DNA of 64,000 bases from Acanthococcus lagerstroemiae (taxonomy: Eukaryota; Arthropoda; Insecta; Hemiptera; Eriococcidae). The notes below the pieces were generated by a model that saw nothing but the letters and a program-made list of their open reading frames with translations, had not been told where the DNA came from and ran no database searches. Shown here one piece after another: positions 42,440 to 53,849 of this stretch. The stretch spans positions 14,632,001-14,696,000 of the forward strand of contig CM063106.1 in assembly GCA_031841125.1 (NCBI GenBank). Reading direction: 5' to 3'. The stretch's first letter is position 1; the number at the start of each line of letters is the position of its first letter. Made by a program: the position numbers and the translations under genes.

Positions 42440-44500
42440 TACACGAGAACAGTCAACTCAAGTGCAGTTGCATTGTTGTTCCTTTGAGCCACAGTACACA
42501 AACACAAGTGCAGCTATGTCACTCATTGTTCCACTAGACTCAGTATGAAAATGGTTGATGCAAGTGCGATTGTGTTGTTGTTCTGTTTGATATTCATTTG
42601 GTGGAGCATAAGCGCGTGAAACAGGAATTCACCGTCGTTGTGCTTGCATCATTGTTCAACTAGACACTGTATGAGTACACTCAACTCGAGTATAGTTGCA
42701 TAGTTGTTATACTGAGCCATAATATAAAAACAAATGAAAACGGGGGACAGCTTCGTCATTCGTTGTTCCATCAGGCTTAGTGTGAAAATGGCTGACACGA
42801 GTGCGATTGTGTTGTTGTCCTGTTTGTTATCTTGTTATGGCATGAAGTAGTAGGGGAGAGTGGGGAACAATTGAACACGGGGAGGATTCGGACTACCCCC
42901 ATTTGAGGGCCTCAGTATTTTCAAAAATCGCCGATTTACAACATGAAATTTCATCATATTGATATCTATTCATTTATGCAAAAAAAGTTCAGACTCTTAT
43001 CCTTTTCGCGGATTTATAACAAAAAATGTACTTTTTTACTGTTTTTCTGCTCAACCACCAATTTTTAAACTTGAAATATTTTTGGCTTTCTGAAGAGATA
43101 TCAATTTCAATCGATTTTTGTTAGGTAGGTTGGACATTCGAAAATAAGTCGGTAAGCAAATTTTGTCGTTTCGGCTGAGTGTCGCTTCATGTAAAAAAAA
43201 GTTCGTGAAAATGATAGGTTGGGAGCATTCGGACAAATGGTGTTCTTACTGATTTTTCTGTGATCTCGATGTGATAAGAAGTGTGGGTGTGTGGTTTTGT
43301 TTTTCACATTCGAAAATTTTAGTGAATACTGTTTTCAAAATGTTTTATTTCCGGAAAATTCAGTTTTAATTCAATTTTTAACTAAATTAATTGCATTTTA
43401 AAATCAAAAGGTAACGGAAATTACGCTTTTTTCCATTGATTTGATATTCGAGTAATTAATTGTTTGAATGGTTTTTATGTTGTTTACCAAGTTTCATTTC
43501 CGTAATTATGTAACAAATTTGCGTTGGTGCATATTTTCTTCAATTTTTATGTGATTTTATGTCGTATCCAAATCCTCCCTATCGCTTGTCCGAATAGTCA
43601 CCCCCTCGTGTCAGGTTTCGGATTTAAAAAAACACAAGTTTTTGAAAATTAGGTAATCATCATGGTGATGATTAAGATAAAAATGGGAAACGAAAATCAT
43701 TCTAGATGTAAAATAGTCCGAAATTTACAATGGTGGGGTGCAATTGCCACAAAATCTCATAGTTTCCACATAAAACGTGAAAATGCAAAAACTATCCGAA
43801 TTTTCCCCAGTCTCTGTCTACAGTCATTGTACGCCCATCATTATCAGGTAAACACTCTTAAGTATATGGGAACAGTCAACTCAAGTGCAGTTGCATTGTT
43901 GTTCTTCTGAGCCACGGTGCACAAAAAAGGGACACAAGTGCAGTTACATCACTCATTGTTTCATCGGACTCAGTATGAAGATGGTTGATACAAGTGCGAC
44001 TGTGTTGTTGTTCTGTTCAATACTCACTTGGAGGAGCGTAAGCGCATGAAACAGGAATTCACCGTCGTTGTACTTGCATCATTGTTCGACTAGATACACT
44101 GTATGAGAACAGTCAGTTCAAGTGTAGTTGCATTGTTGTTCTGCTGAGCCACAGTATAAAAACAATTGGAATGGGAGACACAAGTACAGCTGCGTCATTC
44201 ATTGTTCCACCAGACACAGTATGAAAATGGCTGATGCAAGTGCGATTGTGGTGTTGTCCTGTTTGGTATGGCATGAAGTAAGTAATCTACAGTGATGTAG
44301 GTAGTACGTGCATTATTGTCGGGTAGACGCTGTATAGGACCAGTCAACTCAAGTGCAGTTACGTTGTTGTTCTGCGGAGCCACGCATTATAAAAAGAAGT
44401 GAAGAAGGGGAACACAATTGTAGCTGCGTCATTTTTTGTTCTGCTAGCTCGGTATGAAAACGGTTTACACAAGTGTGATTGCATTGTTGTTCTGCTCAGT
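42440..44500 (+). repeat. 235-bp tandem array, interrupted
   Basis: Units start with phrases like GTCAACTCAAGTGCAGTTGC near 42448, 42680, 43870, 44113 and 44342, giving a period of about 230-243 bp. Each unit carries the same internal marks (GAGCCACAGT, CAGTATGAAAATGG, CATGAAACAGGAATTCACC). Between about 42850 and 43850 the array is broken by roughly 1 kb of unrelated AT-rich DNA that begins near GGGGAGAGTGGGG. There is no coding capacity. Confidence 0.75.
42850..43850. other. Sequence inserted in the 235-bp tandem array
   Basis: This 1-kb stretch differs from the array on both sides. It starts near GGGGAGAGTGGGGAACAAT and contains repeated remarks of the type GGACAAATGG/GTCCGAATAG at intervals. 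No inverted ends or target duplications were recognised, so the element type is unknown. An 82-codon frame at 43662 runs out into the array and is not credible. Confidence 0.45.
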
Positions 44501-44504
44501 ACCG

Positions 44505-45925
44505 CGCATGAAACAGTTTGCGGTTGAAAATCCATTAATATTGAGAAGAAATCCTGTAACTAACTGCCAGTTATAGGAATGAAGATATATGCATGTTCGA
44601 ACAAATTGATCGCTAGTATGCTCTCGAGTTGTAGGACTGGTGTGAAGGAAATCGTGCTTTCTGATCATTTTAAAAAGTTATGTTGTTCCTGTTACCAGAT
44701 TGTCGGATGATTTCTATAGTTATTCGACAAAAATGAGACAGTTGATATAAAAATCGACTCTTGTTAATATTCAAAGTCGTATCACTTTTCTGACACAACA
44801 TTGTGATTGAAAGTGATACAGAATTTGATTCAAAAGTCGAGTTACCATGATACCCCGGCAACCTTTTGATAGAATTCTAATTCAAAATTATTGTACTATT
44901 CGATCTAAAAGTTGATGTCGACACGGTAATTTGACTTCTGTATCGAATTCGACCACAATGTCGGGTAAGAAAAGTGAAAGATTTGGTGTATCAGCATTTG
45001 TTTGAAGGTACTATTACATTCCCCCTTCCCCTGTATGAAAAGCTGGTCTGAGGAGGGATTGAAGTCACAAGCCGCGGTTTACTTTTGACCAGAAGCAACA
45101 TGGTGTTTCTTAGATCTGTTCTGTTGATGCTTTGGTGGTGAAGACAGTACCTGAGTACTCTGCTGTAATGCAGCAGAATTTGCACTAACCAAAAATTATG
45201 TAGAAATGTGCGACTTTCTGAGCCAAATTGTCTCCAAACATCGTTTTAATTAGACTTCAGCGCGTTATATGCTCGTTTTTCATGGCTGTCATCCACTGGC
45301 ATCGCATCGTTGTCGGTTTTTGACCAGATATATACGTCATTATATCGGCAACAGGATGTGGACTATTCTATGTACATGCTTATTTATTGATTTTTTTCCA
45401 TCGATAAAACTGTTTTCGTGTATAAGCTGTCTGACAGTATACCTACACCATACACGTACTTCGTACTTACATTCTCATTCGTACATGTTCGACGTCCTGG
45501 CGACTTGTTGTTTTCAAGGTTGCATCGTCAATTCGATAAGCTTCTCCAAGGTAAACGCTGAGGCATGAAATAGCGAAGGTGTTGGATGACTTCAACCAAA
45601 TTGGTACGTTAATTCACTTTCACTCGGGTAGGAGCATCGTGCTGATATCGAAATGCATGGGTGGTAGTTTGGTCGAAGTAAAACGCGTGGGGCAGGTACT
45701 GAGCAAATTACACACCTGAGCTTTGGAATCTCGTTACTCGAATTGTATTCCTAATATTCGAGGCGTTCATTTATCACTGATCGTTACGTAGCGCTACAAT
45801 TGATGTTTTCCTTTTTGTCAGTTGCGAAATTTTTCTTACATTAGGCCTTGTGCATAAAAATTAGACTTTAACTCGAAGCAAAAGAGCGGAGTGAGAGCCA
45901 TCTCTCCGAAGGGAAAGATAGAAGT
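44505..45925. other. No supportable gene
   Basis: The stretch holds AT-rich DNA with GTCGAC/TCGACTC phrases related to 41940-42130, then CpG-moderate unique DNA. Only short featureless frames are present. Confidence 0.4.
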
Positions 45926-45929
45926 TTAC

Positions 45930-48005
45930 GGTTTTGCTGCAATCTGTATGCATAAGTTTCTCTTTCTCTTCAAAGCGAACGCTCCACAAAATTGAAGCGA
46001 GTGCTTCAAAGATAACAACGTTTGTTCAAGTTGTTACCAGCCGACGTATGTGTCCAAGGAACTTCTTCTAAATCGAAAATCATTCAAAGAAGCGAAGACA
46101 AAGATGGTGGTGGTGTACAGGTGGAAAACGTACCAAACGCACAAAACGATGAAATAATTTTCGGGGAACATCTCCGATAATTTCCGAAGAATTTCATCGA
46201 AAATCTTCGGGGAAAATCTCCGATGATTTCCAAAGAATTTTATTAGAAATCTTCGAGAAGATTCCTTTGGTTTCCGAAGAATTTTATCGAAAATATTAGT
46301 GAAAAAGTTCCGATCATTTTCGAAGAATTTCATCAGACATCATTGAGGAAAACCTCCGATTATTTCAGGAGAATTTTTTTTTGGAAATCTTTCCCGGAGA
46401 ATTTCATTTGAAATCTTCAGAAAAAGTTTACAATGTTTTCCAAAGAATTTCTTCAAAAATCTTCAGGAAAATTTTCCGATAATTTTTGAAGAATTTCATG
46501 GGAAATATTTGGGGAAAACTCCGATGGTTTTTGGAAGAATTTTATCGAAAATCTTCGGGAATAATCTCCGATGATTTCCAGAAAATAATTTCGTTGGAAG
46601 TCTTCGAGAAGAATCTCCGATGATTTTTAAGGAATTTCATCTGAAATTTTATTGGGGGAAAATTCGATAATTTTCGAAAAATTGAGACCATTTTTCACTC
46701 ATGCGATGGAATCAGAGATTTTTCCTGAAGATTTCTGACAGAATTCTTCAGAAATCAACTAACAATTTCCGAAGAATTTTATCGAAAATAATTTGAGAAA
46801 AATTTCCGATAATTTCAAAGAAATGTCATTGGAAATCTTCGAAAATAATCTCCACTAATTTTCGGAGAATATCTTCAGAAAAAATTTCCAACGATTTTCG
46901 AAAAATTTTATGAAAAATCTTCGGGGTAAATCTCTGATTCCATCGCATGAGTGGGAAATCGGAAAATTTTCCTAAATTCCCGATGAAATTCGTTTAAAAT
47001 CATCGGAGATTCTTCTCGAAAATTTCCAATGAAACTATTTGAAGATCATCGAACATTTTTCCTGAAGATTTTTGATAAAATCCTTCAAAAATCATCGGAG
47101 TACCCCCCCCCCCACGAATATTTCCTATAAGATTCTTCAAGAATTATCAGAAAATTTTCTCGATGAATTTTGATGAAATTTTTTGAAAAACATAGACAAT
47201 ATTTTTAAAAGACTTCCGATGAGATTCTTCGTTACCGGAATTTTACCCCAAATATTTCCGATGAAATTCCTCATAAATCATCGGAGATTCTTCTTGATTT
47301 CCAATGAGATTATTCTTTGGAAACCATCGGAGATTTTTCCTGAAGATTTTCGATAAAATTCTTCAAAAACCATCGGATTTTTCCAAAATACTTTTGATGA
47401 AATTCTGTAAAATTTATCGGAAGATTTTTGAAGAAATTACTTATTATCAGAGATTATTCTCAAAGATTTCTGATAAAATTCCTTGGAAATTATCGGAGAT
47501 TTTCCCCAAACATTTCTGATGAAATTCACCAGAAATCATCGGTAATTTATCCCAAAAATTTCCGACGATGGAAATCATCGAACATTTTTTCTGAAGAAAC
47601 GCTTCGAAAATCATCGGAGATATTTCTCAATGATTTCTAATAAAATTCTTTGGTATCGTTGGAGATTTTCCTTAAAATGTTCAACAAGATTCTCCTGAGA
47701 TCATCGGAAATTTTTCTCGTGATGTCCCATGAAAGTCTTCGAAAATGATCGGAAATTTTTCCTTAATATTCTCGATAAAATTCTTGGGAAATTATTCTCG
47801 GACATCGGAGGTATCGTTTCGAAGATGAATGATAACTGCATGTCTTTTTTGAAAAGAAGTCTACTCGGGACTAGATGCATCTTTTCGCGAGCGAAAGCTT
47901 CACTTTTGAAGTAAACACTCCTCTTTATGCATACACTCTGCAGCAGCTTGCACTTCACTTTTGCGAAGTGAAAGCTGAAGCTTCTCTTTATGCATACCTC
48001 CAATT
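45930..48005. mobile_element. Foldback element, copy B
   Basis: The core (about 46150-47830) consists of the same degenerate subrepeats as 5745-7318: GAAGAATTTCATCGAAAAT-like units in the left half and their complement in the right half. The turning point lies between CTCATGCGATGGAATCAGAG (46698-46717) and its complement near 46928-46953. Outside the core, about 45930-46020 and 47840-48000 also resemble each other in inverted sense (GCTGCA...GTATGCATAA blocks), so the inverted repeat extends further than in copy A. The two copies share the subrepeats but not the outer tips. No coding capacity; open frames translate the subrepeats. Confidence 0.7.
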
Positions 48006-48117
48006 GTCTAACATGCATAATCTTCGGATTTTTCGCATTTGTCAGCCTGTGTTCGTGGTAGTGCGTGTAAAAGCCATTTGGAATCTTTCTAGTATCAAAG
48101 AGTGGTTTATGGCCAAC

Positions 48118-48335
48118 ACTTGAACTAGGATGTGAAAACGCTCTATTGGCCTTTTGGTTACTGTTGATTCGGCAACGTCGGATTCGCCAGCTCAGCTTGT
48201 TGAAATCGACCAATCAGTGCGTATGAAAAGGCCCCCATTTGAACTAGGATATTGGAACGCTTGCTACTTTGACAACGTCGGACTCGCCATATCAGCTGGT
48301 TGACATCAACCAACCAGATCAGATGGGTCAGCAAG
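48118..48335 (+). repeat. Two-copy tandem duplication, about 119 bp
   Basis: TTGAACTAGGAT at 48120 and 48239 starts two diverged copies, each with AACGTCGGA(T/C)TCGCCA and a GTTGA(A/C)ATC block. No gene. Confidence 0.6.
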
Positions 48336-48339
48336 AAGG

Positions 48340-51300
48340 GCCCAGTGAGCTTGATAATTTGTACTTCTGCTTGCGTATACATGTGCGCGGGGACCATATG
48401 ACTGCATTGGCCTAAATTATATGGCCATTTCTTATCAGCCCATTGATCCTTTCAGTCGCGCTTCTCGACTTTGGTTAACTGAAGTTCTTGGGTGACTGTC
48501 CTATACGTCGCAGCTGTATTGCAAATAGTAATAGCTGTCAGGTGGAGGGTAACGAATCAGGTTATTCGCAAATTACTTGAAAAGTGAAACGTGTACGAAG
48601 CTATCAGTTTGTGGCTATAAAGCTGTTCATTTCTGTGAACATCTTTATCTTCGCTTTCTATATTTACATCACTGCCAATCTCGCGCCTTGTTGCAGTTGT
48701 CGGGTACTTCGTTATAGGTTCTAGGATACTATGTGTATCGGACGCGTGTGAGAAGAAGATCCTCTTCAATTTGGAAGTAGGTAGAGAAGAGTAAATCATG
48801 GTAAATGATGATCGCCTATGTTATGTTGAAGATTACTTCGTCTGAATGAAAGTGGTCACGAAAATGGCAACTTTTATCGCATTCCATCGCTGTCTGCCGC
48901 GTGTGGGTATTACTTGCGCACACTATTCCAAAAATTAAAGAGCATAGTTCGCTGTGTGTATGGCGATTGAAGGTGGAGTATCACTTTTATTCGTTGGGTG
49001 AAAGAGAATCGTATATTTCTATAAATACAATAATTAATGGCGACCTCGCGGCCGCCCCGTGAAAACGATCGAACAGATTTAGTGCGTTTTCGACTTTCGT
49101 TCCATAACGGAGGTTGTTGGCGTATACCAACTCATTTCTTTCGGGTCATGCAGACCGATAATGATATAGTAGCTGAACGCTTCGGAGTTGAATGTATCGC
49201 AGACTGCAGTTGTCGATGTCGTGTCTTGGATGTGGTCGAGCTCAGAACTTTGCAAGATAGCGGACATGACTGCGCAATGTTAAGATTGGCGAACATCGAA
49301 CTCTGCGACATCGAATACTTGGATATCGAGTCGAGTTGTATCGTGCTAACAGTAGCCGATTGCTCGTAGTTTTGTCAACCCAGAATGTGGCTAGCCATGT
49401 TACTATGCCTAGAATAACGGAATGATCTCTCGAATTTGCTAGAGCAAGATCGGCGGTTCTACTTGTACTATAGTAGACTGGCGAATGAAATGAAACCTAC
49501 GTCGACGTTTAGTTTTTGCATGTACCGCTGCTGTACATTTTGTATCGCTGTGTAGTAATGTCGATGCGCAGCCCATCGAGTTCTCGATAATATCGGAATA
49601 CCACTTGAAGCTACAAGAACAACTGCACACGGCTTGTACACTCGACGTTGGCGTCGCTGTCTCGCCATCTGTCCGTGGCATCAACTGGTGTAGATAATTG
49701 CAGCGGTCGGATTTTAATTATTGCGTAATATATCTGTACCAAGACCATTTCCAGAGCCCACGTTCATCATTATTTCGCGGTTTTGGCCTTGGCAAAGGTA
49801 ATGAGCGAGCCAGCGATGACAATCGGCTAGGTGGCCGATCGAGGGTAAGCTGTACGGTAGCTCCTGTCTGTATATCTGCGTATCGTATGGGTACACCTAT
49901 GTGCCTGCATAGTGCGCGCTCTCGTCATTTACTGAGTGTGAAGATGGCGAAAGGAAAGGCTTCAAATCGTTTAGTCGTCGGCATTTGAAAACGATGAAGA
50001 AAAAGTCGTAATGTAGCGGCATGCAGACGATGCGATGATGGCGCCGAACCGAAGAAGAAAAAATGCATCTCGCGCATAGACGATCGAGTTTACGGAGTGA
50101 TTTTTGTGCTGTAAAATTTAATTATAGGCGTCGGGCGTGAAACCTCAACACAACCGAGTGTCTGCGGAGTGTTTTTCTGGAGGATAGACATTCTGATATT
50201 ATGGTTAGTAAGTTGTAGCAACGATGTATAGAGATGGATTTTTATAAAACGATTGCACTGGTTGTTTTAATAGGTTGTTGGCGCGCTGTAAAACACGAAA
50301 TTAACTGGTATTTTGTACCGTATTCACGATACATGATGTGGAGAAGTTATGGATTCGGTTATATAGTTTAGAGAGTTTTTTCTTTTTCCGATGTACAGCA
50401 GTGATATGTACCTTAGCACTCGAGTGATTGAAAGAAACTGTGTTGGGTGTAAGGTCAAGTTTGTGTTTGTATGCCCATCCGCGATTAAGATCCTGAGGCC
50501 TGTTCTTCATGTGATCCTCGAAAATGATTGGTATGAGCTGGGACGTCGTTTGCATTCTGTTGCTGTTCAAATTTTGGTTCGGTCTATTTTCAAACTCATA
50601 GAGTGTTCACTTTTCCGAAGGGTAGATTACCAGAAACAAGGTATTTAACTTTTAAATTTTAGTGAATATGGTGGAAAATGTGAGGTCCAAAGTTATAGCA
50701 TTGATTTTGTACCGAAGTTTGGTGAACAAGGCTAATTAAAATTAACTGGGTAGGTAAATTCGTTAATTTACATGTGCAGTGTCCTTCTTGCTATTTTCCT
50801 TCTAATCCGAGGCCATGGACATTTAGCTGAATATATTCTATCTAGATACGTAACCAGCCTAGGTGAGCCGACTTTACGAAGAGCTGATGAAGAAGAAAAA
50901 ATAAAATAAATTTCATTTTCATGTAACTACCAACTTTTGTGTATTGTAGCTACCACGTGCTCCGATGTACCACAAGCATTCTTATTTTTGTATACCTACT
51001 TAAATAGTTAGAACATGAAACATTTAATTATAATTACCCGTATGTAGTAAACTGGGTCATATAAGACGTGCAGCCTGTTCTAAGGTCTCGGAACCAGGGA
51101 TGGTAGCTTAGCTTTTTAAAATGTATATCAACCAAAAATGGTTATTACATGTAATTTTCATAGCAGTGAGTATTTAGGTAGTTGTATGTACGCCACAAAG
51201 GCAGTACTTAGAAACATAATTACTTTACATACAGGGTGGCTCCACCTTTCTGCGTCGCTACACGTACCAAGACGAGGAGGTGAGGGGTGAAGGAAGGAAG

Positions 51301-52800
51301 CGCATCCGTCTGTGCTCTGTGGTGCACCCGAATTCCAGGTTAATGGTGGGTGAGCGTTGCCTCAGTCAGTAGGATGTCTCATAGTGGCCTTGGCAGGACA
51401 GCACGCATCCGAAGCGGAGAGGCAAAATGGGGGCTCGGGCCAGCCTCAGTGCGTCTCTCTGGTCACTGATGCAGTAGTCGAAAAAACAGGGATACTCGTG
51501 TGTTTGTTTCGCTGGGATTGGAATTTTGGGCATTGGGTGTAATTTATTCGATATAGATGAAAAGTGAAGTAGTTTGGTTTCCCAGTGTGCGTTGTTTACC
51601 GCGGGAGAGTTCCCTTAAAAGAGGAGGGAGGAATTATGAAGATGTGATCGAGATGGGGGGTCATGAGAGTAAAATATTAGTTGGTACCCGATTAATAAGT
51701 TTTCGAGGTCGCTGAATTCAATTTTTGGATGATTTTTACTTACGATCCCATAGTGTACCTCTGGAGTTGTGGTAGGAGTGAAATATTAGTCTTCTCAAAG
51801 ATTCGATTAGAAGTTTGGAATCAAAACCGACACCAGCCAAAAAAAAAAAATTAAAAAAAATGGAAAACAAGGTTAGGACGCCAGTTCGAGCTGATCAAGT
51901 AAAAAAAGTACTATAAGATGGGCCTGATGAGAAAATCGAAGAAATAAGGTATTCTTTGTAAAATCATATGCGATATACAGGGTGTTTCAAAAATAACATC
52001 ACCGGGGTTTCGACTCTCGTGACAGATGACTGAAATTGTTGCAAATGTTTGAAATACAACAAAGATAATAGTGGTGTTCCACTTGATTCTGATGGTGTGA
52101 AGTCGAGTGATGAACTAAAGAGTGTCACTGGTCATGAAACCGGTTTTGTTCAGTTCTTATGTCAGAGTGGAAGGAGACGATGGCAGAACGCCCCACCATA
52201 TCGTCACGATGACTCGCACAGTAGACTGGCCTTTCACATACTCCTACAAATAAAAACGTTTACAGATCATAGTTCAGTTTTGTTCTCCGTCAACTGCTGC
52301 CATCTATCAAGAAGTCGGTCTACTATTATGAATGTATCCTCTCCCTTACGATTTACAAATGCAATTTGGAAAGATGAAAATAAGATTCTCATTGGCGTTC
52401 GTGCTTCGTAGCGTATATTCTTTTGTCGCATAGACAGATAGACGTTGGTACTGTGTCTGAATATTAGCTTCCAAGCTTTAACATTTCAGATTTGGTTTTG
52501 TTTTATCTTTCATCAATACCAGTGTAGGAAGTTGGTGCAACAACACCAGGGATGCGGAGAAGCCGGAAGTTTTTGCAGTTTTAGGATAATTTTGAGAAGC
52601 CAGAAGTTGGAAGCTGAAAAGTTTTTCAGCTTCAGCAAACACTCTCTGACTAACTCGCTATCTGCGAGGTAGCTTGTTTGTTTTCTAGTGTGAAGTTAGA
52701 TATGAAACACACTGTACACACTGAGAATCGAAACTGGCACTTACCATAAGCGTCAGCTTTGATTCTCAGTGTATATATTTTAGATGATTTTACAAAGAAT
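48340..52800. other. No supportable gene
   Basis: Mostly unique-looking DNA. CpG-richer parts lie near 49030-49990, where frames of 96-110 codons exist on both strands without motifs. A CAGGGTGTTTCAAAAAT transposon-type tip stands at 51979 with no partner found. Transcription units of a host gene could cross the stretch, but nothing shows this. Confidence 0.4.
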
Positions 52801-52805
52801 ACCTT

Positions 52806-53063
52806 CCATTTGTGGGGTGTGCCAATTCACTTTTTCTTCTTCAGTAGTCCAAAACGCTTTCTGCTGTTATGCCATTATCAGTGGAGTTTCTTCAGTAGTC
52901 TAAAACGCTTTCGGCTGTTATACCATATCATCAGTGGAATCTCCACTGATGATAGTATAACAGCCGAAAGCGTTTTGGACTACTTCACTGATGATGGCAT
53001 AACAGCAGAAAGCGTTCTGGACTACTGAAGAAGAAAAATTGTATTGGCACGCCCCAAAAATGG
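52806..53063. mobile_element. Palindromic repeat, about 115-bp arms
   Basis: The left arm starts CCATTTGTGGGGTGTGCCAA and the right arm ends with its near complement at 53063. Both contain two copies of a unit with TAGTCCAAAACGCTTTC and GCTGTTATACCAT, so the palindrome is made of two head-to-head tandem pairs. A single diverged arm occurs at 37975-38040. The 89-codon frame at 52759 only translates it. Confidence 0.75.
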
Positions 53064-53489
53064 AATATTACCAAGTTCACTCACACTCCGAAATGGACAC
53101 AAAGAATACCTTGTTCACTCAGATTTTCTCATATTGCCCATCTTGTAGTATTTTCTTTTGCTCTGTCAGCTCGCGCCCGAATCTTGTTTTTAGTTTGTTT
53201 TTCGGCAAGTGTCGATTTTGATTCTAACATATCTCCATACGTGGCGAAAATTTTTGTTTTGTTTAATCCAGCGTAGTATGATATATTCTCGTTCTAAAGC
53301 GTACTCCATTACTACACTTTTCTTCACGTTTCATATCGACTTTGGAACAATTTTTATGATGCAATGGTCACGTGAGATTCCATGCTAAGAAGCATTTTGT
53401 GCTTTCGACTAAAGGATAAAATGAAAATCAAAAACATCCGAAAACTGACCGGGTCTAAAAGCGTTAGCTACAAAATTAAAAAACTTGAA

Positions 53490-53845
53490 TTCAAATATGC
53501 AGGCCATATGTCCTGAACCCGGATAAATGGAGCATCAAATGCACACTCTGAGACCCGCGTGACCACAAAAGGAACAAAAGTCGCCCGGCTATGAGGTGGA
53601 TAGATGAGATACTAAAATATCTTGGACCCTGTTGGGGGTGCACTGCGGCGAACCGTAAAGCCCGGGCAAAGGTGACGGAGAGACGTATGCCCTACGGTGG
53701 GCAGAGTCTGTGGTGGCTTACGTACGTATGCGATACAAAGACATGTATGCTCATGTATGTACAATCACACTTTGTACTTTGTTTAATTGCTCTGTTCGAA
53801 GATTCACGTACTCAGTATCAAATGAATAAATAAATAAATGACTGG
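53490..53845 (+). pseudogene. 3' end of a dead non-LTR retrotransposon (RTE/Craft-like)
   Basis: A frame through about 53555-53720 reads RPRDHKRNKSRPAMRWIDEI followed by LGPCWGCTAANRKARAKVTE. This matches in layout the C-terminal tail of RTE-like reverse transcriptases (pattern RP...KR..GRP..RW.DDI....G..W...A.DR..W). Upstream, AGHM and WSIKCTL pieces fit the same tail but stand in broken frames, and the catalytic part is missing. The stretch ends near a short AATA-type repeat (53822-53840), a usual RTE 3' end. Truncation and frame breaks show it is inactive. Confidence 0.6.
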
Positions 53846-53849
53846 ATAA

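Noticed and set aside
42440..44500. CRISPR array
   Set aside because: Units are about 235 bp, diverged and contiguous in a eukaryotic genome, without short direct repeats and unique spacers.
47701..48213. 170-aa minus-strand gene
   Set aside because: It crosses the foldback arm and the adjacent tandem duplication, with no domain.
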